This document shows positions 18,601-26,732 of a stretch of DNA of 64,000 nucleotides, piece after piece (within the stretch, counting starts at the first letter, position 1; each line of letters starts with the position of its first letter). The notes under the pieces were generated by a model, which was not told the origin of the DNA, ran no database searches, and was given only the letters and a program-made list of their open reading frames with translations. Made by a program: the position numbers and the translations under genes. Source of the stretch: CAILHX01 sp046155285 (lineage in GTDB: Bacteria; Pseudomonadota; Gammaproteobacteria; Burkholderiales; Methylophilaceae); contig JBJXEA010000017.1 in the NCBI GenBank assembly GCA_046155285.1, positions 62,001 through 126,000 of the forward strand, in the 5' to 3' direction.

Positions 18601-20308
18601 CGACCAGATTCAAATCAAGATGGCGCAAGGCGCAAAACCGGGCGAAGGTGGCCAATTGCCGGGCGGCAAGGTGTCAGAATACATCGCGCATTTGCGTTTC
18701 TCGGTGCCGGGCGTGGGGCTGATTTCGCCGCCGCCGCACCACGACATCTATTCCATCGAAGACTTGGCGCAGTTGATTCACGACCTGAAAAATGCCAATC
18801 CCAAAGCCTCGATTTCCACCAAGCTAGTGTCGGAAACCGGCGTTGGTACAGTGGCTGCGGGCGTAGCCAAAGCCAAATCCGACCACATCGTCATCGCCGG
18901 ACATGATGGCGGCACAGGCGCTAGCCCATTGTCCTCGCTCAAACACGCTGGAACACCGTGGGAATTGGGTTTAGCCGAAACCCAACAGACGCTGGTACTG
19001 AACCACTTGCGAGGACGCGTGGCGTTGCAAGTGGATGGTCAAATGAAGACTGGCCGTGACGTGCTGATAGGCGCATTGCTGGGCGCAGATGAATTCGGCT
19101 TTGCCACCGCGCCGCTGGTAGTGGAAGGCTGCATCATGATGCGCAAATGCCACCTCAACACCTGCCCTGTCGGTGTCGCCACGCAAGACCCCGTATTACG
19201 CAAGAAATTTACTGGCCAACCTGAGCATGTGGTCAATTATTTCTTCTTCGTCGCCGAAGAAGTACGCGAATTGATGGCGCAAATGGGCATACGCAAGTTT
19301 GACGACTTGATAGGCCGCGCCGATTTGCTGGACATGCAGCAGGGCATAGAGCATTGGAAAATTCAAGGCTTGGATTTCAGCAACATTTTCCATCAACCCG
19401 ACATGGATGCCAGCGTTTCGCGCTATCACACCGAAACGCAAGACCACGGCTTAGATAAAGCGCTGGATAATCAATTGATTGCTTGGTCAAAATCGGCGCT
19501 TGAGAATCAGTTTAAGGTCGGTTTGGATACCACCATCAAGAGCGTCAACCGCACGGTTGGTACGCTGTTGTCCAACGCCGTGGTCACGCGCTATGGTGCT
19601 GCTGGCCTCGCGGACAATACCATCAACGTCAAATTCACCGGCACTGCAGGACAAAGTTTCGGCGCGTTCTTGGCGCACGGCATCACTTTTGAGCTCACCG
19701 GCGAAGGCAATGACTACGTGGGTAAAGGCTTGTGCGGAGGGCGCATCATCATCAAGCCACCGCAATCGTTCCGCGGCATTCCGCAAGAAAATATCATCGT
19801 CGGCAACACCGTGATGTACGGCGCGACCACCGGCGAGAGCTATTTCCGTGGAGTGGCCGGTGAGCGTTTCTGTGTTAGAAATTCTGGTGCATCCGCCGTG
19901 GTGGAAGGCGTGGGAGACCACGGTTGCGAATACATGACCGGCGGCACTGTTGTCGTTTTAGGTCAAACCGGACGCAACTTCGCGGCGGGCATGTCCGGCG
20001 GCGTGGCTTATGTGCTGGACGAAGATGGTTTGTTTAACCAACGCTGCAACTTGAGCATGGTGGCGCTGGAGAAGGTGGAGGCCGCCGATAAAATCCCGGC
20101 TAATCCTATCCAGCACTTAGGTCAGCCAGATGAAACGCTTTTGCGTGGGTTGATAGAAAAGCACGCGGCTTATAGCGGCAGTGAGCTTGCTAAGTCTCTA
20201 CTGGCAGATTGGAATAACAGCAGAAACAAGTTCGTCAAAGTCATGCCGATTGAATACAAACGCGCGCTGACCGAAATGGCAGAAGCCGCACAAAAGAAGG
20301 CAGCGTAA
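15680..20308 (+). CDS. gltB: Glutamate synthase (NADPH) large subunit
   Basis: 1542 residues. It forms glutamate from glutamine and 2-oxoglutarate. A short propeptide precedes the class-II amidotransferase cysteine (C26 in DACGVGFIAH). The N-terminal amidotransferase domain runs to about residue 430. The central and FMN-binding synthase domains follow (TGEGGEDKVR, AKPGEGGQLPGGKV, HDGGTGASPLSSLKHAG). The 3Fe-4S motif is CHLNTCPVG near residue 1155, and the GXGXG beta-helix is C-terminal. The stop overlaps the gltD start by one base (TAATG). Confidence 0.97.
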   Translation: MSENQVMQQQPKKQGLYDPANEHDACGVGFIAHIKGQKSHSIIQQGLQILRNLTHRGATGYDPKLGDGAGMLIQLPDAFLRKEATKLNITLPELGKYACGMMFLPQNDKSRMACEAIIKRLINEEGQTFLGWRDVPRDNSNIANAARTIEPVMRQAFIGSQATDQASFERKLFVIRKRAEHEIRALGFADTEQFYIPSLSSRTIVYKGMLLAEEVGVYYQDLQDESMVSALALVHQRFSTNTFPAWDLAHPFRMIAHNGEINTMRGNVNWMTARHEAMRSALLGSDLEKLWPLIDEDQSDSACFDNALELLVAGGYSLPHAMMMLIPEAWSSNPLMDEDRRAFYEYHAALMEPWDGPAAVAFTDGRMIGATLDRNGLRPARYLVTDDDLVLMASEMGVLTFPEAKIVKKWRLQPGKMFLIDLEQGRIIDDTEVKQSLSQAKPYRQWIEQSRTFLGDLPVVEGKLELQAPLLDVQQAFGYTQEDLKFIMQPMAANGEEANGSMGNDSALPVLSSRPKVLYNYFKQLFAQVTNPPIDPIREELVMSLVTFIGPKPNLLGIDETDPPLRLEASQPVLTLAEMEQLKAIDQLTDKRYRSLVADITYAAEQSAKGMEAAIAALCTQAEKSVHDGFNLLILSDRNVAQKRIAIPALLATAAVHHHLVKAGLRTNTGLVVDTGSVRETHHFALLAGYGAEAVCPWLAYETIDQMGLKDNNEAHKKFVKAVGKGLYKVMSKMGISTYQSYCGAQIFEAIGLNSAFIKQYFVGTASQIEGIGLEEVSKESLRLHQAAFGDDPVLANALDAGGEYAFRVRGEEHMWTPDSISKLQHATRTNHYDTYKEYAKLINDQTKRHLTLRGLFEIKSVGDPVPLDEVEPAKNIVTRFATGAMSLGSISTEAHTTLAIAMNRIGGKSNTGEGGEDKVRFQPVNRDSTLAEVIGHSRVEAHIPLKAGDSMRSKIKQVASGRFGVTAEYLASADQIQIKMAQGAKPGEGGQLPGGKVSEYIAHLRFSVPGVGLISPPPHHDIYSIEDLAQLIHDLKNANPKASISTKLVSETGVGTVAAGVAKAKSDHIVIAGHDGGTGASPLSSLKHAGTPWELGLAETQQTLVLNHLRGRVALQVDGQMKTGRDVLIGALLGADEFGFATAPLVVEGCIMMRKCHLNTCPVGVATQDPVLRKKFTGQPEHVVNYFFFVAEEVRELMAQMGIRKFDDLIGRADLLDMQQGIEHWKIQGLDFSNIFHQPDMDASVSRYHTETQDHGLDKALDNQLIAWSKSALENQFKVGLDTTIKSVNRTVGTLLSNAVVTRYGAAGLADNTINVKFTGTAGQSFGAFLAHGITFELTGEGNDYVGKGLCGGRIIIKPPQSFRGIPQENIIVGNTVMYGATTGESYFRGVAGERFCVRNSGASAVVEGVGDHGCEYMTGGTVVVLGQTGRNFAAGMSGGVAYVLDEDGLFNQRCNLSMVALEKVEAADKIPANPIQHLGQPDETLLRGLIEKHAAYSGSELAKSLLADWNNSRNKFVKVMPIEYKRALTEMAEAAQKKAA

Positions 20309-21735
20309 TGGGTAAAGTTACTGGGTTTTTAGAGTTTGAACGTCTGTCCGAAGCCAGTGTACCGGTTCCAGTTCGAGTCAAAAATTACAAAGAGTTCGTG
20401 CTGCATTTGAGTGATGAAGACGCCAAGGTGCAAGGTGCGCGTTGCATGGATTGCGGCATCCCGTTCTGTATGACGGGCTGCCCAGTCAACAACATCATTC
20501 CTGACTGGAACGACTTGGTGTACCAGCAAGACTGGCAACAAGCCATCGCCGTGCTGCATTCCACCAACAACTTCCCCGAATTCACCGGACGCATCTGCCC
20601 CGCGCCGTGCGAAGCGGCTTGCACGCTCAACATCAACGACGACGCGGTGGGCATTAAATCCATAGAACACGCGATCATTGATAAAGCCTGGGAAAACGGC
20701 TGGGTAGTACCGCAACCGCCACAACACAAAACCGGCAAAAAAGTCGCCATCGTCGGCTCCGGTCCAGCGGGTATGGCGGCGGCGCAGCAATTGGCGCGCG
20801 CTGGGCATGAAGTGGTTTTACTGGAAAAAAATGACCGTATCGGCGGTTTGATGCGCTACGGCATCCCCGATTTCAAGTTTGAAAAATCGCATATAGACCG
20901 ACGCATCAAGCAAATGGAGGCGGAGGGCGTGGAATTCCGCGTCAATCAACACGTGGGTGACAGCGTCAACGCCGATGATTTGCTGGCCGAATTTGACGCA
21001 GTGGTACTGGCCGCTGGTGCCGAGCAGCCACGCAATCTAGATATTCCGGGGCGCGAGCTAGTCGGCATCCATTTTGCGATGGAATTTCTCACCCAGCAAA
21101 ACAAAAAAGTCGCAGGCGATAAAATCATTGGGCAACTCAAAGCGACTGGTAAACATGTCGTCGTCATCGGCGGCGGCGACACAGGCTCCGACTGCGTGGG
21201 CACTTCCAACCGCCACAACGCGGCTTCGGTGAGCCAGTTTGAAATCATGCCGCAACCGCCGGAACAGGAAAATCGCCCGCTGACTTGGCCTAACTGGCCG
21301 ATAAAATTACGCACTTCCAGCTCGCACGAAGAAGGCTGTGAGCGTGACTGGTCAGTGATTACCAAGCGTTTTGAAGGCGAAAAAGGCCAAGTGAAAAAGC
21401 TCATCGCGGCCAAAGTCGAGTGGGTGGACGGCAAGATGCAGGAAATCCCCGATTCCGAATTTGAAATGCCCGCCGATATGGTGCTGCTGGCGATGGGCTT
21501 CGTCAGCCCGGTGCAAGGCCTGCTGGATGCCTTCGGCGTGGCAAAAGACAATCGCGGCAACGCCAAAGCCAGTACTGACGGCAAAGGCTGTTACGCCACC
21601 AGCAAACGCAAAGTATTCGCCGCCGGTGACGTGCGCCGTGGTCAATCGCTGGTGGTGTGGGCGATACGCGAAGGCCGCCAGTGCGCTCAGGCAGTAGATG
21701 CCTATCTCATGGGCAAATCAGATTTGCCACGTTAA
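20308..21735 (+). CDS. gltD: Glutamate synthase small subunit
   Basis: 475 residues. It passes electrons from NADPH through FAD and 4Fe-4S clusters to GltB. The N-terminal cysteines CMDCGIPFCMTGC (near residue 46) and CPAPCEAAC (near 97) bind the clusters. GSGPAGMAAAQQLARAG (near 149) is the FAD-binding loop and GGGDTGSDC (near 290) the NADPH site. It is translationally coupled to gltB, and hemE starts 4 bp downstream. Confidence 0.97.
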   Translation: MGKVTGFLEFERLSEASVPVPVRVKNYKEFVLHLSDEDAKVQGARCMDCGIPFCMTGCPVNNIIPDWNDLVYQQDWQQAIAVLHSTNNFPEFTGRICPAPCEAACTLNINDDAVGIKSIEHAIIDKAWENGWVVPQPPQHKTGKKVAIVGSGPAGMAAAQQLARAGHEVVLLEKNDRIGGLMRYGIPDFKFEKSHIDRRIKQMEAEGVEFRVNQHVGDSVNADDLLAEFDAVVLAAGAEQPRNLDIPGRELVGIHFAMEFLTQQNKKVAGDKIIGQLKATGKHVVVIGGGDTGSDCVGTSNRHNAASVSQFEIMPQPPEQENRPLTWPNWPIKLRTSSSHEEGCERDWSVITKRFEGEKGQVKKLIAAKVEWVDGKMQEIPDSEFEMPADMVLLAMGFVSPVQGLLDAFGVAKDNRGNAKASTDGKGCYATSKRKVFAAGDVRRGQSLVVWAIREGRQCAQAVDAYLMGKSDLPR

Positions 21736-21739
21736 TACT

Positions 21740-22801
21740 TTGACTTCCCTTAAAAACGACACTTTTCTGCGTGCGCTTTTGCGCCAACCCACAGACTACA
21801 CGCCGATATGGATGATGCGACAAGCGGGGCGCTATCTACCGGAATATTGCGAAACGCGCAAACGCGCCGGTAGTTTTTTGAGCTTGGCTAAAAATCCAGA
21901 CTACGCCACCGAAGTCACCCTTCAACCCTTGGCAAGGTATCCATTAGATGCCTCCATTTTATTCTCCGACATCCTCACCATCCCCGATGCTATGGGCTTA
22001 GGACTGTATTTCGCCGATGGCGAAGGACCAAAATTCGAGCGCACCTTGCGTGAGGAATCGGACATACGCAAGCTCACCGTACCGGATATGAGCAGCTTGC
22101 AATACGTGTTTGATGCGGTAAGCCAGATTCGCCGTGCCATTGATGGCAGCGTTCCGCTGATAGGCTTCTCCGGCAGTCCGTGGACGTTGGCGACGTATAT
22201 GGTGGAAGGCCAAGGTGGCACGGATTTCCTCACTATCAAAAAGATGCTCTACGCGCGGCCTGACTTGCTGCATCACATTCTTGAAACCACCGCGCAAGCC
22301 GTCGTCCTCTACCTCAACGCACAAATTGAAGCCGGCGCGCAAGCGGTGATGGTTTTTGATTCCTGGGGTGGAGCCTTGTCCCACGCGGCTTATAGAGAGT
22401 TTTCCTTGTCTTACATGGAAAAAATCGTCGCCGGTTTGACCAAGGAACGCGAAGGTCGCCGCGTACCCAGCATCGTGTTCACCAAAGGCGGCGGATTGTG
22501 GCTAGAAGCGCAAGCGGCGATAGGCGCAGACGCGCTGGGCTTGGATTGGACGATAGACATAGGCGAAGCTAGAAAACGCGTGAGCGATAAAGTCGCGCTG
22601 CAAGGCAACCTAGACCCCGCCATTTTGCTTTCCAACCCAGCAGCCATCGATAAAGAAGTCAGCAGTATTCTCGCCAGTTATGGTCAGGGCAGCGGCCATG
22701 TGTTTAACCTCGGTCACGGCATCACACAATTCACTCCACCAGAGAATGCTGGCGCGATGATAGAAGCAGTACATAAGCTCAGCCGCCAGTACCACACTTA
22801 A
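21740..22801 (+). CDS. hemE: Uroporphyrinogen decarboxylase
   Basis: 353 residues from a TTG at 21740, giving M-T-S-L-K-N-D, which is where HemE proteins normally begin. The longer frame from the ATG at 21698 would overlap gltD by 38 bp and add 14 atypical residues. It decarboxylates uroporphyrinogen III to coproporphyrinogen III. The substrate-binding signature PIWMMRQAGRYLPEY, FSDILTIPDAMG (active-site aspartate) and the C-terminal NLGHGI are present. It probably forms the end of a gltB-gltD-hemE transcript. Confidence 0.95.
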   Translation: MTSLKNDTFLRALLRQPTDYTPIWMMRQAGRYLPEYCETRKRAGSFLSLAKNPDYATEVTLQPLARYPLDASILFSDILTIPDAMGLGLYFADGEGPKFERTLREESDIRKLTVPDMSSLQYVFDAVSQIRRAIDGSVPLIGFSGSPWTLATYMVEGQGGTDFLTIKKMLYARPDLLHHILETTAQAVVLYLNAQIEAGAQAVMVFDSWGGALSHAAYREFSLSYMEKIVAGLTKEREGRRVPSIVFTKGGGLWLEAQAAIGADALGLDWTIDIGEARKRVSDKVALQGNLDPAILLSNPAAIDKEVSSILASYGQGSGHVFNLGHGITQFTPPENAGAMIEAVHKLSRQYHT

Positions 22802-22804
22802 TTT

Positions 22805-23572
22805 CTATAGCCAATCCCAGTCAAGCCGTGGTTTATGTGGTGCCTTTCGCATCACCCAATCCCAAACAATAGGTGGTAAAAAGCGCATCAACACGCCCAC
22901 AAAGCCCATCTGCCAAGGCGTAATAGCAATACGGCGTTTTTTCTGGATGATGCGTGCCATTTTGCGGGCGGCGGTATCGGGTTCCATTAAGAATGGCATG
23001 GGGTAGGGGTTCACGTCTGTCATCGGGGTGCGGATGTAGCCGGGGCAGATAGTGGTGACGTTAATTCCGGTGCCGATTAATTCAACGCGCAGACTTTCTA
23101 AGTATGTAATCGCCGCGGCTTTGGAGGCGGAATAGGCGCTTGCGCCGGGAATCCCGCGCAAGCCTGCTACGCTGGCGATGCCTACCAGAGAGCCGCTTCC
23201 GGCTTGTTTCATGGCTGCGATGAAGGGTTGGAAGGTGTGTACCATACCCATGACGTTGATGTCCATCACGGCTTTGAAAGCGGTGATGTCTTCGGCGTGT
23301 TCGGTGAGCGTGCCACGCGATACTCCGGCGTTGGCGATGACAATGTTGGGAGCGCCGAATCTGGTTAGAAAGTCGGCAGCGGCTTGTTGTAAAGCGGTAG
23401 CGTCGCGTACGTCCAAAACGTAAATGGCGCAATTTGCGCCAAGTTCGTTTGCAAGCTGCTGGAGTCGTTCTTGATTACGTCCGACCAGCCCCAGTTGCGT
23501 TCCGCTAGCGGCATAGTGCTTGGCGAGTGCCGTGCCTATTCCGCTGGAAGCACCGGTGATAAAAACACGCAT
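22805..23572 (-). CDS. Short-chain dehydrogenase/reductase
   Basis: 255 residues of the classical SDR family. The NAD(P)-binding TGASSGIGTALAKHY motif is at residues 6-20, NAGVS near 82, and the catalytic serine and YSASKAA near residue 150. The C-terminus has a hydrophobic stretch (MGFVGVLMRFLPPIVWDWVM), suggesting membrane association. The substrate is not predictable. It directly follows dsbA with no gap and closes the argS-SPOR-dsbA-SDR run. Confidence 0.88.
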   Translation of the reverse strand: MRVFITGASSGIGTALAKHYAASGTQLGLVGRNQERLQQLANELGANCAIYVLDVRDATALQQAAADFLTRFGAPNIVIANAGVSRGTLTEHAEDITAFKAVMDINVMGMVHTFQPFIAAMKQAGSGSLVGIASVAGLRGIPGASAYSASKAAAITYLESLRVELIGTGINVTTICPGYIRTPMTDVNPYPMPFLMEPDTAARKMARIIQKKRRIAITPWQMGFVGVLMRFLPPIVWDWVMRKAPHKPRLDWDWL

Positions 23573-24235
23573 TTAGCGCTTGGCAGCTTTTTCTTTGCGC
23601 ACTTGATCCAACAAATAGTCGGCAACTTTGAGCGCATTTTCATTGCCATCAGCCATGGTGCTAGAAGTCAAGAAGCGTCCGTTAATTAGCAAAGAAGGTA
23701 CGCCGGTCGCGCCAGATGACTGGAACAACTGCATGGCGCGTGACACTTTGGTGGTGACCGAAAATGAGCGATAGGTGTCTTCTACTTTCTTTTTGTCTAG
23801 GCCGGATTGCTTGGTGATCCAGTCAATGACGCTAGGTTCGTCTGCATCAGGCTTGAGGCTTTTTTGTTTGTGTATAGCTTCGAACAAGGCGCTGTGAAGT
23901 TTCTCGGTTAAATTCAAGGCTTCTAGGGTGTAATAGGCCTTGGCCATAGGCACCCAAGAGGGACGGGCTACGCCGGGTACACGCTTGAATTCGACATCCT
24001 TAGGTAACGCCTTCACCCAAGCTGCGAGTGGCGCATCAAAATGGTAGCAGTGTGGGCAGCCATACCAGAATAGTTCAGTGACTTCGATTTTGGCTGGATT
24101 ATCGGTGGGGATTACTTGCGGGGTTTGAATAAACTCTATGCCCAGTTGCGGTTGGGGATCAGCCGCGCTAGCGCCAAGGCTGATAGCCATGAGCATGGCG
24201 GTGAGTATGGAGGTAAACAGTGATTTCATGAACAT
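23573..24235 (-). CDS. dsbA: Periplasmic thiol:disulfide oxidoreductase DsbA
   Basis: 220 residues with a cleavable signal peptide (about residues 1-25, ending ASA). The mature thioredoxin-like domain has the active site GCPHC (C60 and C63) and the cis-proline in TGVPSLLI. It oxidises cysteines of exported proteins, with DsbB (not in this window) as electron acceptor. It is 8 bp downstream of the SPOR gene, so co-transcribed. Confidence 0.95.
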   Translation of the reverse strand: MFMKSLFTSILTAMLMAISLGASAADPQPQLGIEFIQTPQVIPTDNPAKIEVTELFWYGCPHCYHFDAPLAAWVKALPKDVEFKRVPGVARPSWVPMAKAYYTLEALNLTEKLHSALFEAIHKQKSLKPDADEPSVIDWITKQSGLDKKKVEDTYRSFSVTTKVSRAMQLFQSSGATGVPSLLINGRFLTSSTMADGNENALKVADYLLDQVRKEKAAKR

Positions 24236-24243
24236 TCCTTTAC

Positions 24244-24969
24244 TTAGTTAGAAGAACTGCTATTTTTGACCAGCTCGGCACTAAAACCGTTCTTGCTCAA
24301 TTCGGCACGCGCCCGATTCAACTCGTCCTGCGTGGCAAAAGGTCCTACGCGCACACGGTGCAACAAACCTTTGTCAGGAATACTGATAGATTGCACCGTA
24401 GCCTCTAGCCCAATTAAGGACAATTTAGCTTTGGTGTTATCAGCTTCTTGCTCGGTCTTAAACGCACCCACCTGAAGTATTAACTTTTCAGCTGCTGGCT
24501 TGGTTGACGTGTCGGATGGTGATTCTGGCATCGGCTTAAGGTCTGACTTAACCACTGGTGGTTGCGCTTCGGTCAGAATATCGTAAAAGGTAAATCGATC
24601 TTCTTTTTTACTCGGTTCTGCTTTGGGGTCAACTTTGCTGACGTCTGCTTTTTGCTCTATTTTTTTCTCAGGGGCTTCTACAATTTCTGATGACACTTCG
24701 CCCGATGTAGAAGGTTTTGCAGCCTCGGCTTTACTCTCTGTTTGAGGAGGAGGTACTGGAATACTGGGTACAGGAGGCGCCTTCTCGTGAAACGCGCTTT
24801 CGCTTTTGTTCACCGTCAACGCCACGCCTACCGACAGCGCAATACCAATCAGCAAGCCTATCAACAAACCAATAACCAAAGGGTTGCCAGATTTGCTGGA
24901 ACTGCCGGGGCGGCTTTCTGCAGGTTTTGGTTTTGGGGCTGCTGCTTTGTAATCTCTAGACATTGCCAT
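24244..24969 (-). CDS. SPOR-domain cell-envelope protein (FtsN/DedD-like)
   Basis: 241 residues. A short cytoplasmic N-terminus rich in lysine and proline is followed by one membrane segment (about residues 29-52), then a long charged, proline-rich periplasmic linker. A SPOR domain fills the last 75 residues (LILQVGAFKTEQEADNTKAK to VRVGPFATQDELNRAR). SPOR domains bind denuded septal peptidoglycan. The topology matches FtsN or DedD, but the linker does not let me separate these. An argS neighbour is typical in betaproteobacteria. Confidence 0.88.
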   Translation of the reverse strand: MAMSRDYKAAAPKPKPAESRPGSSSKSGNPLVIGLLIGLLIGIALSVGVALTVNKSESAFHEKAPPVPSIPVPPPQTESKAEAAKPSTSGEVSSEIVEAPEKKIEQKADVSKVDPKAEPSKKEDRFTFYDILTEAQPPVVKSDLKPMPESPSDTSTKPAAEKLILQVGAFKTEQEADNTKAKLSLIGLEATVQSISIPDKGLLHRVRVGPFATQDELNRARAELSKNGFSAELVKNSSSSN

Positions 24970-24987
24970 GTTTTCTTATAATCTCTC

Positions 24988-26703
24988 TTACATCTTCTCT
25001 GGTGCGTTAACACCTAATAGGTTGAGGCCGGAACGAATCACTTGCCGCGTTGCACAAATCAGCGCCAAACGCGCGAGCCTTATTTTCTCATCATCTACCA
25101 AAAATTGCTGGGCGTTGTAATAGCTATGCAAATCGCTGGCGAGTTCTTTCAGGTAGTTGGCCACATTGCTGGGCGCAAGCTCAGTGGCGGCGGTTTCGAC
25201 TAGTTCAGGAAACTCCGCCAAACGTTGCATCAGCGCTAATTCGTGTTCTACGATGAGTGGCGTTAAATCAGCTTGTTGCAGGCTTGCCACATCGCCGCCC
25301 CACTGCGCCAGCACTTGGCAAATACGGGCATGGGCATATTGTATGTAGTACACCGGATTGTCATTGGTTTGCGCTCTGGCCAAGTCTATATCAAACACCA
25401 GTTGTGAATCAGCACGGCGGGCAGCAAGGAAGTAGCGTGTAGCATCACAGCCCACTTCGTCTATCAAATCGCGCAAAGTCACGTAACTACCGGCGCGTTT
25501 GGAGATTTTTACTTCTTCGCCGTTACGCATCACTGTGACCATCTGGTGCAACACGTAATCTGGCCAAGCTTGAGGAATGCCGATGTTGAGTGCCTGTAAG
25601 CCAGCGCGGACGCGAGTGATAGTGCTGTGATGGTCAGCACCTTGTTCGTTGATGACGCGCTCAAAACCGCGATTCCATTTTTCTGCGTGATAAGCCACGT
25701 CGGGTACAAAATAAGTGTAACCACCTTCACTTTTACGCATCACGCGGTCTTTATCGTCGCCAAAATCTGTGGTGCGTAGCCACAAAGCATCGCCTTCTTC
25801 ATAGGTGTGACCACTCTCAATCAATTGCTTGACGGTGGCTTCTACCTTGCCTTCAGCGTACAACGCCGACTCCAACGAAAACACATCAAACGTCACGCCA
25901 AACGCGCGTAAATCTAGGTCTTGCTCGTGGCGTAAATAAGCAATGGCAAATTCGCGTATCCCCTCTTTGTCGTCTGTATCGCCCTTGGCCGTTACGCTAC
26001 GGTCGTCGGCTTTGATCGTGGATTTATTGATGTAGCTTTGCGCTACATCCGTGATGTAATCGCCACGGTAGCCATTTTCAGGCCAGTTTGCGTCATCCGG
26101 CGCGATGCCCTTAGCGCGGCATTGTACCGAGAGGGTCAAGTTATCAATCTGTGCGCCCGCGTCGTTGTAGTAAAACTCGCGGGTCACATCCCAGCCCGTT
26201 GCGTTTAGCAAACGACATAGACAATCTCCCACCGCTGCACCGCGCCCATGGCCGACGTGCAAGGGACCAGTGGGGTTGGCGGAGACAAATTCCACCATCA
26301 CTTTGCGGTTTTGTCCAGTTTGGCTTAAGCCAAACTTGTCGCCCAATGCAAAAATTTCGCCCACCACGCTCGCCTTGGCGGAGGCGCTCATAAAAAAGTT
26401 GATAAACCCAGCGCCCGCGATTTCAGTCTTTTCCACCCAGTCAGAGGCGGGCAAGGCTTGTAGCAAGCCTTCCGCAATCGCACAAGGATTTTGCTTGAGG
26501 ACTTTTGCCAATAGCATGGCGAGATTGGTCGCAAAATCCCCGTGAGAGGCGACTTTTGGGCGTTCTAACAAAATGGAAATGTCTAGAAAATCGGGCGCGA
26601 CAGACTTTGCCGCAGTTGTCAGCAATTGGGTAAGATGTGCTTTCAAAATGGAATGGGTGCTGAATAAAGGCGCTATTTTAACGGTTTCAAACTTACTCTG
26701 CAT
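24988..26703 (-). CDS. argS: Arginyl-tRNA synthetase
   Basis: 571 residues, class I synthetase charging tRNA-Arg. Shown by the HIGH-type motif in GPLHVGHGRGAAVGD near residue 144, the KMSKS equivalent KISKRAGSYVTL near residue 400, and the C-terminal DALR anticodon-binding domain. The annotated start gives about 12 residues before the usual beginning (SILKAHL); no better in-frame start was seen. It is divergent from priA with 29 bp between the starts. Confidence 0.96.
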   Translation of the reverse strand: MQSKFETVKIAPLFSTHSILKAHLTQLLTTAAKSVAPDFLDISILLERPKVASHGDFATNLAMLLAKVLKQNPCAIAEGLLQALPASDWVEKTEIAGAGFINFFMSASAKASVVGEIFALGDKFGLSQTGQNRKVMVEFVSANPTGPLHVGHGRGAAVGDCLCRLLNATGWDVTREFYYNDAGAQIDNLTLSVQCRAKGIAPDDANWPENGYRGDYITDVAQSYINKSTIKADDRSVTAKGDTDDKEGIREFAIAYLRHEQDLDLRAFGVTFDVFSLESALYAEGKVEATVKQLIESGHTYEEGDALWLRTTDFGDDKDRVMRKSEGGYTYFVPDVAYHAEKWNRGFERVINEQGADHHSTITRVRAGLQALNIGIPQAWPDYVLHQMVTVMRNGEEVKISKRAGSYVTLRDLIDEVGCDATRYFLAARRADSQLVFDIDLARAQTNDNPVYYIQYAHARICQVLAQWGGDVASLQQADLTPLIVEHELALMQRLAEFPELVETAATELAPSNVANYLKELASDLHSYYNAQQFLVDDEKIRLARLALICATRQVIRSGLNLLGVNAPEKM

Positions 26704-26732
26704 GGCTCATAACGGCGCTCCCTCACGATAAT

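Noticed and set aside
21698..21739. hemE starting at the ATG at 21698
   Set aside because: It would overlap gltD by 38 bp and add 14 residues not found in HemE; the TTG at 21740 gives the usual N-terminus.
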